A stretch of 33,924 nucleotides of DNA from Nitrososphaeraceae archaeon (GCA_016782315.1 JADDOQ010000006.1:1-33924), one strand, 5' to 3'. Positions 1 through 10,287 are shown, numbered from the stretch's first letter. The notes: generated by a model from the sequence alone, not told the origin. Numbers and translations: made by a program.

Positions 1-81
1 AAGATGCTGATTACACGGAGCCCAACGGATCGGAACCCGATATCTGCCACAAATTATAATCCTGACAATCCATTTGTGTAG
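1..81 (+). CDS. possible 3' end of a CDS truncated by the window edge
   Basis: Frame 1 is open from base 1 to TAG at 79-81 (KMLITRSPTDRNPISATNYNPDNPFV*). Frame 3 is also open to 59, so the frame is ambiguous. Confidence 0.25.
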   Translation, partial: KMLITRSPTDRNPISATNYNPDNPFV

Positions 82-337
82 AGTAAACCCATCAGAACAT
101 TAGTTTTGTTTTGGAATATAGGAATAACAATAAAACAATTGCATGCTAGTTAGATGCTGCGCTAAATGTTACTTTGTAGATTAAGATTTGACAGACCCTT
201 TTGGATTTTGTGTTGATGCCGGGGTTTGTTACTATTTAGTTTTCCCTTTTGTCAATTATTATAAGATGCCAAAAAAATAAAAAAGGATATTCTAGAATTT
301 TTTCATTACACTTTGTTTTTAGTTAAAACCCATGTTT

Positions 338-730
338 TCAGTTGCCTTCATTTTCTTCTTCTTCTCCGCCATTGCCATTACCTGCAGTATCATCATCAGC
401 GGCAACATCCGCAGCAGTTGGAGCAACGGTTCTATCGGCATCGTCATCAGTGGCAGCAGGACCAGCAGTAGTGGCTCCACCTGTGGTACCTGTGTTATAG
501 ATTGGCGCAAAGCAGTCTCTTATTTGTTGTTCTGTGGCATAACCTCTATTTCCCTCTTCACCTTCAAGGCATTTCGTAAAATCTTCGTAATTCTGCCTAT
601 CTGAGTTGTTGCCTCCTGCTCCTCCGTTATTTGTTTGTGCAAATGAGGAGTTTAATGCATTACCGGAAGAAAGGAGCATCGCAGCGAGAACGAATGCAAC
701 GCCAATTGTCATCATTTTTTTTGTTATCAT
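338..730 (-). CDS. small secreted protein with acidic low-complexity C-terminus
   Basis: ORF 338..754. The likely start is an internal Met (MITKKMMTIGVAFVLAAMLLSSGNALNSSFAQ), a signal-peptide-like N-terminus, followed by a Cys-containing segment and a D/E/G/N/T-rich tail. Confidence 0.6.
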   Translation of the reverse strand: MITKKMMTIGVAFVLAAMLLSSGNALNSSFAQTNNGGAGGNNSDRQNYEDFTKCLEGEEGNRGYATEQQIRDCFAPIYNTGTTGGATTAGPAATDDDADRTVAPTAADVAADDDTAGNGNGGEEEENEGN

Positions 731-893
731 TAGTAGAATAGAATCATATAACAAACTATATATAATACCAATAAAAATCTAATAGAATAAAAATGGAGAC
801 CATCTCTTGGAATATTACTACATCTTGAATCACTACTTCAGTGCGTTACATATGAGATAAATCCAATATACACCATTCAACCGATATACTGGT

Positions 894-1170
894 TTAAGCG
901 CCATTGAAAGACGATTGAGTGATCTGTGTTTGGCCACCCATTTGCCACGTATTGCTCATCATTAACAACGGGCAACCCTGAAGAGCATAGTTGGTAATCG
1001 CCATGGAATAATTACATAAACAAACTAGCAATGACGCCATCCGTTCCTTTACTTTTACTGCTACCACAATCAACATACAAGAACGCATCAGGACTGTAAA
1101 GTACTTGGTGTATTTGTATGGTATTTGCCTATCCAACAACTGCATTTGCCAAAAATATGCGCAAGGGCTA
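894..1170 (-). pseudogene. possible decayed coding remnant, family unknown
   Basis: The minus-strand frame NTIQIHQVLYSPDAFLYVDCGSSKSKGTDGVIASLFM*LFHGDYQLCSSGLPVVNDEQYVANGWPNTDHSIVFQWRLNQYIG* reads like protein but has an internal TAA and an upstream TAG. Confidence 0.25.
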
Positions 1171-1483
1171 CCTAAATTATTTCAAAGCAAAACCATTGTA
1201 ATATGATGGAATGGCATGTTAATTCACAACTACTAACTGCAATTATGGAAAGAGAATAATAATTATACTGTGTATATGCATATACGTCTTTTTGTTATTG
1301 TTATTTCAGTTTACCTGATTGACTACGTTCTGAATTATGTATCTGAATGTTCGACAAATTATAGGATTAATCATATTGTATAACCATTAAAATGTAAAGA
1401 AAATGTTTTTTTTGCATGTGACAGATAGAAATAAAGGCTAAAGCATTGCAGTATATCGACATACGGAGGTAAAGTGGCAGTTA

Positions 1484-3817
1484 TTGACACAATCAGAAAA
1501 CACATCAACTAACCAATCACCGCATTATGTATTTGCAGCCAAGCTAAAGGACGTTGAATCGGCTGCGAATAGTTGTCTGGCTGTTCAAATAGAAAATCGT
1601 GCCATTGTGCTTTTTTATTTTAACTCCAAAGTGTATGCCATAGACAATAGGTGTCCACATATGGGGTTTCCACTAAACCGTGGCACTGTCAAGGATGGTG
1701 TTCTTACTTGTCATTGGCATCACGCTCGCTTTGATCTGCTGAATGGGGGTACATTTGACCAATGGGCTGGTGATGTTCCCTCATTTCCAGTTCAAATACG
1801 CAATGGAAATGACGAGGCGGAAGTTTGGTTTGATATCGCAGATTCACCAATGGATAAAAAAATGCATTATCGGCAGTTGCTACAGAACGGACTGGAGCAG
1901 AATATCCCATTAATGATTGCCAAAGCTGTAGTCGCAATGGCAAACGGGGATGAAAATGACGCTAAGGAGGAACCAAAAAAAGGATACACATCTGATTTGA
2001 TAAAAGCGTTTAAGGAGGGACTTGAGTTTGGCTGCCGTTTCAACAAATCAGGGTGGGGACAGGGATTGACAATACACACTTGCATGATGAACATGGTGCC
2101 GTATCTTGGTACCCAAGAAAATAGGGCAAACGCGCTGTTCCATGGTCTTTCCGCTATTGCACAAGATTGTGCTTTATCTCCACCTCGATTTGAGGTCTCT
2201 GCCCTGCCACAACCATGGCTTGAATTGTCTGTGCTAAAACGCTGGTTCAGGCAATTTGTGGAGTCCCGTGATGCGCGTGCTGCAGAGAGGTGTATTGTTA
2301 CTGCAGTAAGGCTTGGTGCAAGCCGCAATGAATTGGCCGATATTCTCTTTGCAGCTGCTACAGACCACCGCTTCATTGATGTGGGCCATACAATTGATTT
2401 CACAAATAAGGCATTAGAGGCACTGGATACTGTTGGTTGGGACAATGGCGACAACGAGATTGTCGAATCTGTATTAAGCAGCCTTGTTCTAGGCTATGCA
2501 AAGGCCGAAAGAATGGAGGAGTCAAATGCATGGCGCCATCCTGTGGATTTAATTGTTATTCTCGAAGATGCATTTTGCAAAATCCCATCTGTGTTAGAGA
2601 AGGCTAGAAGAAATAAACGAAAAAGATGGAATGATATTAGTAGGGACAGGCTTGTTGCATGGTTGCTAGGTGATAATACCGCGCAATCAATTGCCAATGA
2701 GCTATTGGATGCCCTGAGTCAAGGCGCAAGTGAAGTGGATCTGTCTGGTGCCGTGGCTTATGCCGCATCCTTGCGTGTTGCGCAATTTCATACACGCAAT
2801 GAATTTGGTGACTGGGACGCGGTATTGCATGCATTTACCTTCGCCAATGCAATAGATCAGGGATTAAGAAGGTTGAAGACGCCAGAGCTTTTGAGGGGTG
2901 TATTTGACGCTGCAATGCGAATATATCTCAACCGCTTTCTGAACATACCGCCCGCACCGATTCCAAAACCAAGGTTGGACTCTGCTGCTAAAGAAAAAGG
3001 CAGTGACTACTACTACTACAACAATACTAATAAAAATGATGACGATGGTGCCATTAATGCTTCAAAGCCAAATGCGGAAATATTGCTGTTAGATGAATTG
3101 CCATCTGTTTTAGACAAGCAGCAGCAGACAAACCAAGCAGGTCAATTGGTTGCAGATTACCTTTACGGTGGGGGCAATTTGGATTTACTATTGGCCACCC
3201 TCGGAAGTCTTTTGCTGCGTGAAGACCGTAACTTTCATTCCATTCAAATGATGGAGGCTGCATTTAGACAGCTGCATCGTTTTAATCCGGGTGATCATGG
3301 CGATGCGAATTACGTGGATGCTGAATTTGTGAATATTTTGGTATCGGCAGCTCGTTATTTGGCTGCGCACTCACCTTCAATGCGCTCGCAGGGTAGAACC
3401 TTTCAGATAGGCAATCAACTTCATCATGGGAAACACCTGTTTGAAGAAAAAACCCTTTATTTTCATATAATTTGTCTTGATGATGGTACTTGTGCAATTA
3501 TGTCTGTCAATTTAGGCAAAATGGTAAGGGCTAAAAGTTTGTTTTTTTTTAAACTAGCGCAACAAAAAGGTCTTTGTCCCTTTGAATTATTGGCTCCTGA
3601 TTGTATACAAGTTTTGACGTTGACAAGGTTGATGTGGACTATGGATTATCCAAAAGTGCCTATTAATTTTATTGTGGAATACCTCCATATCATGATAATC
3701 CAATCTTTTTGCTTTTTAGCGTATCTTTATCTATGGGCCAATAAGCAAGAACAAATACCCCAAAAAGATCACAACCAATTTGTTTTATATTTTGTTAAAT
3801 CATTGATAATAAATTAG
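1484..3817 (+). CDS. Rieske [2Fe-2S] domain protein with a large C-terminal helical domain
   Basis: Rieske motif CPHMGFPLNRGTVKDGVLTCHWHHARFD near the N-terminus. The long conserved-looking region (HTCMMNMVPYLG..., AVRLGASRNELADILFAAATDHRF) is followed by a low-complexity insert (DYYYYNNTNKNDDD). The last ~120 aa look atypical. Confidence 0.85.
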   Translation: MTQSENTSTNQSPHYVFAAKLKDVESAANSCLAVQIENRAIVLFYFNSKVYAIDNRCPHMGFPLNRGTVKDGVLTCHWHHARFDLLNGGTFDQWAGDVPSFPVQIRNGNDEAEVWFDIADSPMDKKMHYRQLLQNGLEQNIPLMIAKAVVAMANGDENDAKEEPKKGYTSDLIKAFKEGLEFGCRFNKSGWGQGLTIHTCMMNMVPYLGTQENRANALFHGLSAIAQDCALSPPRFEVSALPQPWLELSVLKRWFRQFVESRDARAAERCIVTAVRLGASRNELADILFAAATDHRFIDVGHTIDFTNKALEALDTVGWDNGDNEIVESVLSSLVLGYAKAERMEESNAWRHPVDLIVILEDAFCKIPSVLEKARRNKRKRWNDISRDRLVAWLLGDNTAQSIANELLDALSQGASEVDLSGAVAYAASLRVAQFHTRNEFGDWDAVLHAFTFANAIDQGLRRLKTPELLRGVFDAAMRIYLNRFLNIPPAPIPKPRLDSAAKEKGSDYYYYNNTNKNDDDGAINASKPNAEILLLDELPSVLDKQQQTNQAGQLVADYLYGGGNLDLLLATLGSLLLREDRNFHSIQMMEAAFRQLHRFNPGDHGDANYVDAEFVNILVSAARYLAAHSPSMRSQGRTFQIGNQLHHGKHLFEEKTLYFHIICLDDGTCAIMSVNLGKMVRAKSLFFFKLAQQKGLCPFELLAPDCIQVLTLTRLMWTMDYPKVPINFIVEYLHIMIIQSFCFLAYLYLWANKQEQIPQKDHNQFVLYFVKSLIIN

Positions 3818-3937
3818 TTTGAGGATAAAATCTTTAAAAATATCCTTGAATATTTAAGATTATATGAATAAGTTATTAAATACTGTTGAGACACTGACAA
3901 TGGGGGACTTGATATTTTATAACGAATCTGATGTGTA

Positions 3938-4387
3938 TTGATTCAATCTGACGTTCATAAAGCAGGTGAGCTTGCTGAGCAGCTTGCCACCAAACTTCGC
4001 AATTCTAATGGTAACCTTAGCGTAATCTACTATAAACTTGAGGAAATACTTATAAATTACCGAAAAACGGGTGGCGATCCAGATTTGGTTATGCCAAGTA
4101 TTTATGAGGTGGATTTTGAATATAATCGAACATTACCTGATGGCCGGTCCATCTGGATTGCATATGCAGACGTCTTACATGATGAGTTGTGTGGTCAACA
4201 TGGCACCCTTCACAAAAAGGTTGAAACGGAAAATAGCGCCACAGGCATATCTATCGTGTCATATATAATGGAGCAGTTGAAACTTCCACCAAGTTCTGCC
4301 ATGATCGTTGCGCCAGTAGCCGGTAGTATATTGGGGCTCGGAGTCAAGGCATTTTGCAAACATGGTGGCGATTGTGAAGGTATTTGA
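3938..4387 (+). CDS. hypothetical protein (149 aa)
   Basis: Intact ORF with TTG start and protein-like composition; no family recognised. Confidence 0.5.
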   Translation: MIQSDVHKAGELAEQLATKLRNSNGNLSVIYYKLEEILINYRKTGGDPDLVMPSIYEVDFEYNRTLPDGRSIWIAYADVLHDELCGQHGTLHKKVETENSATGISIVSYIMEQLKLPPSSAMIVAPVAGSILGLGVKAFCKHGGDCEGI

Positions 4388-4639
4388 TTGGTTTGCTTTG
4401 ACATCTGCGCTGATTTTTCGTTTTGAAACAATTGTTGTCTGTGATATATAACACAAAGTGATACTTGCCTGCAGAAAATCTCGATATGGAAAAGGTGTTT
4501 TTTTGGATGATGCTTGTTGCATATGTTTCTTTGATGATAAAAAGGTTGGGGGGAGCGGAGCCAAGACCCAATCAAATTAAAGTTTTAACCATCAAAACGA
4601 AAACCTGTATCTAATGTGATGGCGCCTCCTCAAGTGCAT

Positions 4640-5340
4640 TCGAAGCATGCTCTATTGCGCCTCTTGCAGCAGGTGTATCGGCAATTGCATTTGGCATCAC
4701 AAAGTCATGGATTGTGCCAAAAAAACGCATTGCGGCGATAAGGACTTTTGCTTGCATCCTCTTATGCTCATATGCTTCCCCCCCACTCATCTCAGTATAT
4801 CATTCTCATCCACTATGATGAGCGCTGGTGGCAATCCACCAAGTTGACCAACAGATGCCTCAGTGGAGAAACCGTTGGCTCCTGTATGCTTGTATCATTT
4901 GAAAGATAGTTTGCCCAAAACTATTTCATGGCCTCGCGAGTGAGAAAATACCCATCTTGGTATTAATATAGGAGTCGGTATCAAAATTGGCATCTGTGAC
5001 CGGTTAGAAAGCAGTTGAAAACCAATGGTTGGCCCGCCACGTTCTTTGGATAGGAGCACAACCGAAGTTGCCATATTCCCACCCACACCGTCTCCTGACA
5101 CTGCCAAACGTGATGAATTTTTGCTTAGGGTTTGCCCGTTTTCTGCAATCCATTTTGTGACTGCATATGCCTCTTCTAAAGCAATGGGGTATTTTGCCTC
5201 AGGTGAGCGGGTATAGTTGCCAAACACAATGGCAGCATGTGAGCCATTGGCGTGTTCTCTTAATAATCGCTCATGCGTATCAAAACCGCCTAAATTCCTT
5301 CCGCCGCCGTGAAAATACTAAACTGTTTTGACAGATGCGC
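4640..5340 (-). pseudogene. degraded alpha/beta hydrolase (HSL/esterase-like)
   Basis: On the minus strand: V*YFHGGGRNLGGFDTHERLLREHANGSHAAIVFGNYTRSPEAKYPIALEEAYAVTKWIAENGQ...LAVSGDGVGGNMA (oxyanion HGGG and GDGVGG nucleophile-elbow-like motifs). There is a TAG at 5318-5320. Later frames VTDANFDTDSYIN, REAMK*FWANYL and TEASVGQLGGLPPALIIVDEND are separated by frameshifts and stops. Confidence 0.8.
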
Positions 5341-5395
5341 AAGTCATTAACTTAAGCCATTGTTTATAATATGATGACTTGACAAATAAGAAGGC

Positions 5396-6805
5396 TTGAA
5401 TTACAAATGGATAGCATTAAGTAATACTACAATCGGCACACTGATGGCGTCGCTTGACCGAAATATCATTGTTATAGCATTGCCGTCTATAGCATCTGAA
5501 CTTCATACGTCTCTCATAACACTTGTATGGATAGCTATTGGGTACTGGGTGGTAACTGCATCTGTACTCTTAACTTTCGGTAGGTTGGCAGATATGTTTG
5601 GTAGGATAAAGCTATACAACTTGGGCTTTGCACTGTTTACAATCGGCTCTACTCTATGCTGTGTATCGCAGACTGGGGAGCAGTTGATAGTATTTAGGGT
5701 TGTTCAAGCCTTGGGTGCAGCATTTCTGTTTTCAAACAGCGCTGCGATACTTACAGATGTGTTTCCAGAAAACGAAAGAGGAAGGGCTTTAGGGCTAAAT
5801 CAGATTTCTATAGTTGTAGGTTCTGTAATAGGACTAGCCCTTGGGGGCTTTTTGACGTCTTATTTGGGCTGGAGATCCATTTTCTGGATAAATATTCCAA
5901 TAGGCTTGTTTGCAACAGTTTGGTCCTACGCCAAGTTACGCGAATTAGGGACAATTAGAAAAGAGAAAATAGACTGGTTTGGAAATGCCACGCTTTCTGG
6001 GGGGATGGTTCTTCTTTTGGTTGGAATTACTTTTGGTTCCTTCAAAATTACTGATGCAATTACGTCCATGTTGGTCATTTTAGGTGGTGCTGCCCTTCTT
6101 ACGCTTTTTTACCTTGTAGAGAAAAAGGTGTCCCAGCCAATGTTTGACCTTTCTCTATTTAAAATTAAACTTTTTGCTAGCAGCAACATGGCTATATTTC
6201 TTAATGCCTTGGCACGAGGCGCTTTTACGTTGGTTATGGTGTTCTATCTCCAAGGGCCATCAATGAGACTTGATCCACTAAATGCTGGAATATACCTAAT
6301 TCCGGTTTCCCTGGCCTTGGCTGTCTTTGCGCCCGTAAGCGGATGGTTATATGACAAACTCAAATTACAAATATTTACGCCAATAGGTTTAATCGTGTCT
6401 GCAGTTGGTTTCCTGATGCTTGCGGGGATTGGCGAAACTACCTCTTTCTATGAATCCCTGATGCCACTGGTGTTGGTAGGTACTGGAATGGGAATATTCG
6501 CCTCACCCAACAGAGCCACAATCATGAGTTCGGTTCCATCTCACAGGCGCGGAGTGGCAGCAGGCATTAGCACTACATTGGTTATGACTGGAAGTGCGTT
6601 CAGTATTGGTTTGGTGTTCTTGGTATTTACCCAGGTTATGCCGTTGGATGCGGCCCAAAGCATCTTTACGGGATCATTTGACGCATTGAACAATACTGAC
6701 AAGGAGGTTGACAAATTTATGATATCTGTGCATATCATATTTTTTGTATCTGCGATTATTATGGCTATTTCGGTCATTCCATCTATAATAAAATGGGTTA
6801 CCTAA
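5396..6805 (+). CDS. MFS transporter, DHA2 (EmrB/QacA-like) multidrug family
   Basis: 469 aa, many TM segments. N-terminus NTTIGTLMASLDRNIIVIALPSIASEL and GRLADMFGRIKLYNLGFALFTIGS match the DHA2 pattern. TTG start. Confidence 0.9.
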   Translation: MNYKWIALSNTTIGTLMASLDRNIIVIALPSIASELHTSLITLVWIAIGYWVVTASVLLTFGRLADMFGRIKLYNLGFALFTIGSTLCCVSQTGEQLIVFRVVQALGAAFLFSNSAAILTDVFPENERGRALGLNQISIVVGSVIGLALGGFLTSYLGWRSIFWINIPIGLFATVWSYAKLRELGTIRKEKIDWFGNATLSGGMVLLLVGITFGSFKITDAITSMLVILGGAALLTLFYLVEKKVSQPMFDLSLFKIKLFASSNMAIFLNALARGAFTLVMVFYLQGPSMRLDPLNAGIYLIPVSLALAVFAPVSGWLYDKLKLQIFTPIGLIVSAVGFLMLAGIGETTSFYESLMPLVLVGTGMGIFASPNRATIMSSVPSHRRGVAAGISTTLVMTGSAFSIGLVFLVFTQVMPLDAAQSIFTGSFDALNNTDKEVDKFMISVHIIFFVSAIIMAISVIPSIIKWVT

Positions 6806-6865
6806 AGCGATAGACATGATTGTGTTTTGCCGTTTGTCAAAGTCAATAGAGAATAATGCTGGGGG

Positions 6866-7054
6866 TTGTTGATTGTATTTTACGGATTGATTGAAGTTTA
6901 TGTGGTATTGTTTTTTCTAATAGTGGAGGCGGCTGCGGCGGCGACCATACGGAGATTCCTTGCAAAGGGCATGAAAAAACCCAAATCCTACAAAAAGATG
7001 CGAAAAAATGGATATGCGCCTTTGATTAAAGCATCACAGGAAAACAAGAGATAA
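6866..7054 (+). CDS. small single-TM basic protein
   Basis: 62 aa: hydrophobic N-terminal segment followed by a K/R-rich tail (KGMKKPKSYKKMRKNG). Confidence 0.4.
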   Translation: MLIVFYGLIEVYVVLFFLIVEAAAAATIRRFLAKGMKKPKSYKKMRKNGYAPLIKASQENKR

Positions 7055-7119
7055 TTTTTGTAGCATGTATAAATTTTATTTTTAGATGTCCAACAAATTG
7101 GCATCAGTGGTGTTTTGTG

Positions 7120-7323
7120 CTATGTTTCGAAAAAAGGGTCTATTTTTTGTTCTGCTGAGACTGCTTCCCCATTTGCCTTGTTGGGATTCTCTTGCCTGTG
7201 AGCGTGATTAATGTGGTCATCTAGTTCGTCTTTATTTCGAGCGGTCAATCCGCAAACCTTGCATGTCTTTTGTTGAGGTTCATTTTTATTTATATCCGGG
7301 CGAACCATAAAATAACATTGCAA
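7120..7323 (-). CDS. C2H2-type zinc-finger small protein
   Basis: CKVCGLTARNKDELDDHINHAH gives C-x2-C-x12-H-x4-H spacing. The start may be at an internal Met (MVRPDINKN). Confidence 0.65.
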   Translation of the reverse strand: MQCYFMVRPDINKNEPQQKTCKVCGLTARNKDELDDHINHAHRQENPNKANGEAVSAEQKIDPFFET

Positions 7324-7443
7324 ATACTCTATTTATGAATTTATTACGTCACAACTGTCTCTGCTGTTTTTTTATTGTCGTGTTTTACCTGGTTAGGTTA
7401 TTAAATGGTCAAGGCAGTTGTAACAGAGGAAGAAGATAATTAA

Positions 7444-8496
7444 ATGAAGGTTTGTGGATATGCAGCTAAAAAAGCAAAAACACCTCTTGCTCTATACTCT
7501 TTTGAAAGACGGGATCCTCGTGACCATGATGTTGTGATAGACATCCAATACTGTGGGATTTGCCATTCTGATATCCACCAGGTGAGTGACGAGTGGGGTG
7601 GGTCCACCTTTCCAATGGTTCCGGGGCATGAGATCGTAGGTTTTGTTTCACAGGTAGGATCAAAATCAACTCGTTTTAGAATGGGGGACAGGGTTGGGGT
7701 TGGTTGCTTTGTTGATTCATGCCGAAAGTGCAACTCATGCCGTGAAGGGCTTGAGCAATACTGTCTTAAGGGCGCAACCCTTACTTACAATGACTTTGAA
7801 AGGGACGGAAAGACTCCCACACTAGGGGGCTATTCAAATAAAATTGTAGTTGATGAGAAATATGTCCTTCGAATTCCTGACAACCTTCCGCTTGATAGCG
7901 CGGCTCCCCTTCTTTGTGCTGGAATAACTCTTTATTCTCCGCTTGTGCATTGGAAAGCTGGACCTAAAAAGAAGGTTGCAATTATTGGTCTTGGTGGCCT
8001 GGGTCATGTGGGGGTAAAAATAGCGCATGCACTTGGTTCCGAAGTCACCGTGTTAAGCCACTCAATCAAAAAACAAAAGGAAGGAAAAAAGTTGGGGGCC
8101 GACAAGTTTTATTCTACATCTGATCCAAAAACTTTTGATATTCTCAAAGGATATTTTGACTTGATAATCAACACTGTTTCAGTTACATTGGATTGTAATA
8201 GTTATCTGAATATGCTGGCACTTGATGGGGTTATGGTTGTGGTTGGTCTACCGGAAAGAGAAACGCCTATTAGCGCCTTTCAGCTTGTTGGTGCCCGCCG
8301 TAGTCTTGCGGGTTCTGCAATAGGGGGCATTCAGGAAACCCAGGAAATGCTTGATTTCTGCAGCAAGAACAATATTACATGTGACATTGAATTAATCCCA
8401 ATCAATAAGGTAAATGAGGCTTACGAACGGGTGGTACATAGCGATGTTCGATATCGATTTGTGATTGATATGAAATCACTACAGTGCATGGACTAG
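7444..8496 (+). CDS. zinc-dependent alcohol dehydrogenase (CAD/YahK-like MDR family)
   Basis: [32 protein letters not shown] structural-zinc motif, and Rossmann motif [15 protein letters not shown]. Confidence 0.93.
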   Translation: MKVCGYAAKKAKTPLALYSFERRDPRDHDVVIDIQYCGICHSDIHQVSDEWGGSTFPMVPGHEIVGFVSQVGSKSTRFRMGDRVGVGCFVDSCRKCNSCREGLEQYCLKGATLTYNDFERDGKTPTLGGYSNKIVVDEKYVLRIPDNLPLDSAAPLLCAGITLYSPLVHWKAGPKKKVAIIGLGGLGHVGVKIAHALGSEVTVLSHSIKKQKEGKKLGADKFYSTSDPKTFDILKGYFDLIINTVSVTLDCNSYLNMLALDGVMVVVGLPERETPISAFQLVGARRSLAGSAIGGIQETQEMLDFCSKNNITCDIELIPINKVNEAYERVVHSDVRYRFVIDMKSLQCMD

Positions 8497-8977
8497 ATGC
8501 TTTAAAGCCTAAAAAATGCGTTATGTTTTTTTTGGGTGACCTGACAATGATGATGACTTGTTTTTATCTTGCAGTTATATGGTGATTTGATTGTTTTTTC
8601 TTCCTAGTTATTTTGAATAGTCGAATTTTGTATTTTGGGAGGGGTTGGGTGGGAAGATTGTTTTTGTTATTAATTGTGTTTGATCACTGTTGCTTTATTT
8701 TTCATAAAGGCATACAAATATTAAAAATATGGATTCTGTTCACTCTTCGGGTGTTATTTTTGGAATGTTCAAGAATGGCTGGTAAAAAACCATTTAGATA
8801 ATTTGGTTCTGACTTGTCATCGGGTGTTTTATTCCGTTATTGAAATTCCGTTGGTGATTTTCTAACACTTTTGAATATATCCTAAAACATGATTTCAATT
8901 TTTATTAATCGATCGTATTCAAGTACCTTTTATGGTATAGGAATATTGTGTTTTTCCGTACATTTACAAATGTAGCA

Positions 8978-9085
8978 TTATGAACCTGTAAGTTGCTCAA
9001 ATACCCTTTTACTCGTTCTTTTAATTTTAACAGTCTTATCATATTCCATTATGCCCATTTTTAGGATATCAATATCATTGGTCAT
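8978..9085 (-). CDS. short ORF (35 aa), possibly part of a decayed gene
   Basis: MTNDIDILKMGIMEYDKTVKIKRTSKRVFEQLTGS*, protein-like composition in an otherwise empty spacer. Confidence 0.3.
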   Translation of the reverse strand: MTNDIDILKMGIMEYDKTVKIKRTSKRVFEQLTGS

Positions 9086-9645
9086 TCTTTTGTAGTATCA
9101 ATTATTTTTAATAGTATTTTTCTAATCTTTGGATGAATATGGATCCTAATTCTTTTTTTCTAGTTCTCTTGTTGCTTGTTAATTCTTTAGCTAATTCATC
9201 AAACCTTGTTATTGTCTTAAATTTTTCAATATCTTTCTCTTTTGCAACAAAACAAAGGCAAGTAAACTTTCTATCAGATTACGTCATACACTATGTTATA
9301 GAATTATATGACACATATATAATAAACAGCGATAGATATACTTAAGGTGAATTCTTATAAGTTCAGTATACCAAGTACCACATGTGTTCTCCAATACAAA
9401 TGTAACACCTTTGTAATACCATGAAGTTATATATATTTAGTTTAAAGACCTTCGAATCGACGTGGTTTTTCCATCTTTTTTTTCCACTCTCCATTCCGAG
9501 TAACCAAAAAAAAACACATCAACTGAAGAAACCAAACAACTGACTTAACATCGTAGATGGATTCATCAAAACCGATATTTCATAAATCTTAAAATCTTTT
9601 ATTTTTGTTTGTGACCTATTTATAACATGTTAGCTATGGTACAGG

Positions 9646-10287
9646 ATGGGAGAAATTGTTGATAAGGTTAAAGATAAAGTAAATGAGGTTAAGGATGTCG
9701 TTGTGGACACCGCAAAATCATTACCTAATATTGATATCCTGACTAAAAAGTTTGCTTTAGAGTTAAATGGCGCTCTTGCCATGGAAAATGCCGGCATAGA
9801 GCGCCTTCAAACCCGTATTCAGGAAGTTAGCATACCCGAAGCCAAACAAAGGATGCAACAGCACATTGAAGAAGGTTTGGCGCACCAAAAAAGGCTGCAG
9901 CAACTAATCTCTGGGCTCGGTGGGGAGCCTACCCTGGATAAATTGGGGTTGCCGTTGCCTTTGTACCCCCAGACAATGGCGGAAGTGATGAAAAACACCC
10001 TGACTAAACAGGAGTGGGAACTAAAGAGGTCTGAAGAGGACTTGATTTTAGAAAATGCCGAAATAAGTTGCTATTTTATGTTGATACAGAAAGTCCAAAT
10101 GGTTGGCGGGATGTTTTTAGTCGCGGTAGAGCCGCTATCGCTGAATATGAAGGATGAGCAGAACATGGCTGACTGGATTAGGACACATTCACCTGGAATG
10201 ATGGCTCAGTTATGGCCAAAGATACTGTCTGCAGTTGCTACTGCCTCCTCGCCAACATCGTCGCCAACACCAACACAGTCACAGTGA
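9646..10287 (+). CDS. ferritin-like domain protein (DUF892/YciE-YciF-like)
   Basis: ALELNGALAMENAGIERLQTRIQEVSIPEAKQRMQQHIEEGLAHQKRLQQLI...; E/H-rich helical repeats typical of the DUF892-type ferritin-like fold. Confidence 0.75.
   Translation: MGEIVDKVKDKVNEVKDVVVDTAKSLPNIDILTKKFALELNGALAMENAGIERLQTRIQEVSIPEAKQRMQQHIEEGLAHQKRLQQLISGLGGEPTLDKLGLPLPLYPQTMAEVMKNTLTKQEWELKRSEEDLILENAEISCYFMLIQKVQMVGGMFLVAVEPLSLNMKDEQNMADWIRTHSPGMMAQLWPKILSAVATASSPTSSPTPTQSQ

Noticed and set aside
1867-2454. 195-aa minus-strand ORF
   Set aside because: Antisense to the well-supported Rieske protein, with low-complexity Ser/Asn-rich translation typical of a shadow ORF.
3001-3050. TACTAC.. low-complexity tract in the Rieske gene as a possible repeat element
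   Set aside because: Encodes an in-frame Tyr/Asn/Asp linker and is too short and degenerate to call a functional repeat.
4210-4575. Overlapping minus-strand ORFs (121, 101 and 75 aa)
   Set aside because: Three competing frames over the same DNA with no recognisable motif or start context.
8613-8801. 62-aa + strand ORF
   Set aside because: Phe/Leu/Ile-rich translation of an AT-rich spacer; no start context or motif.
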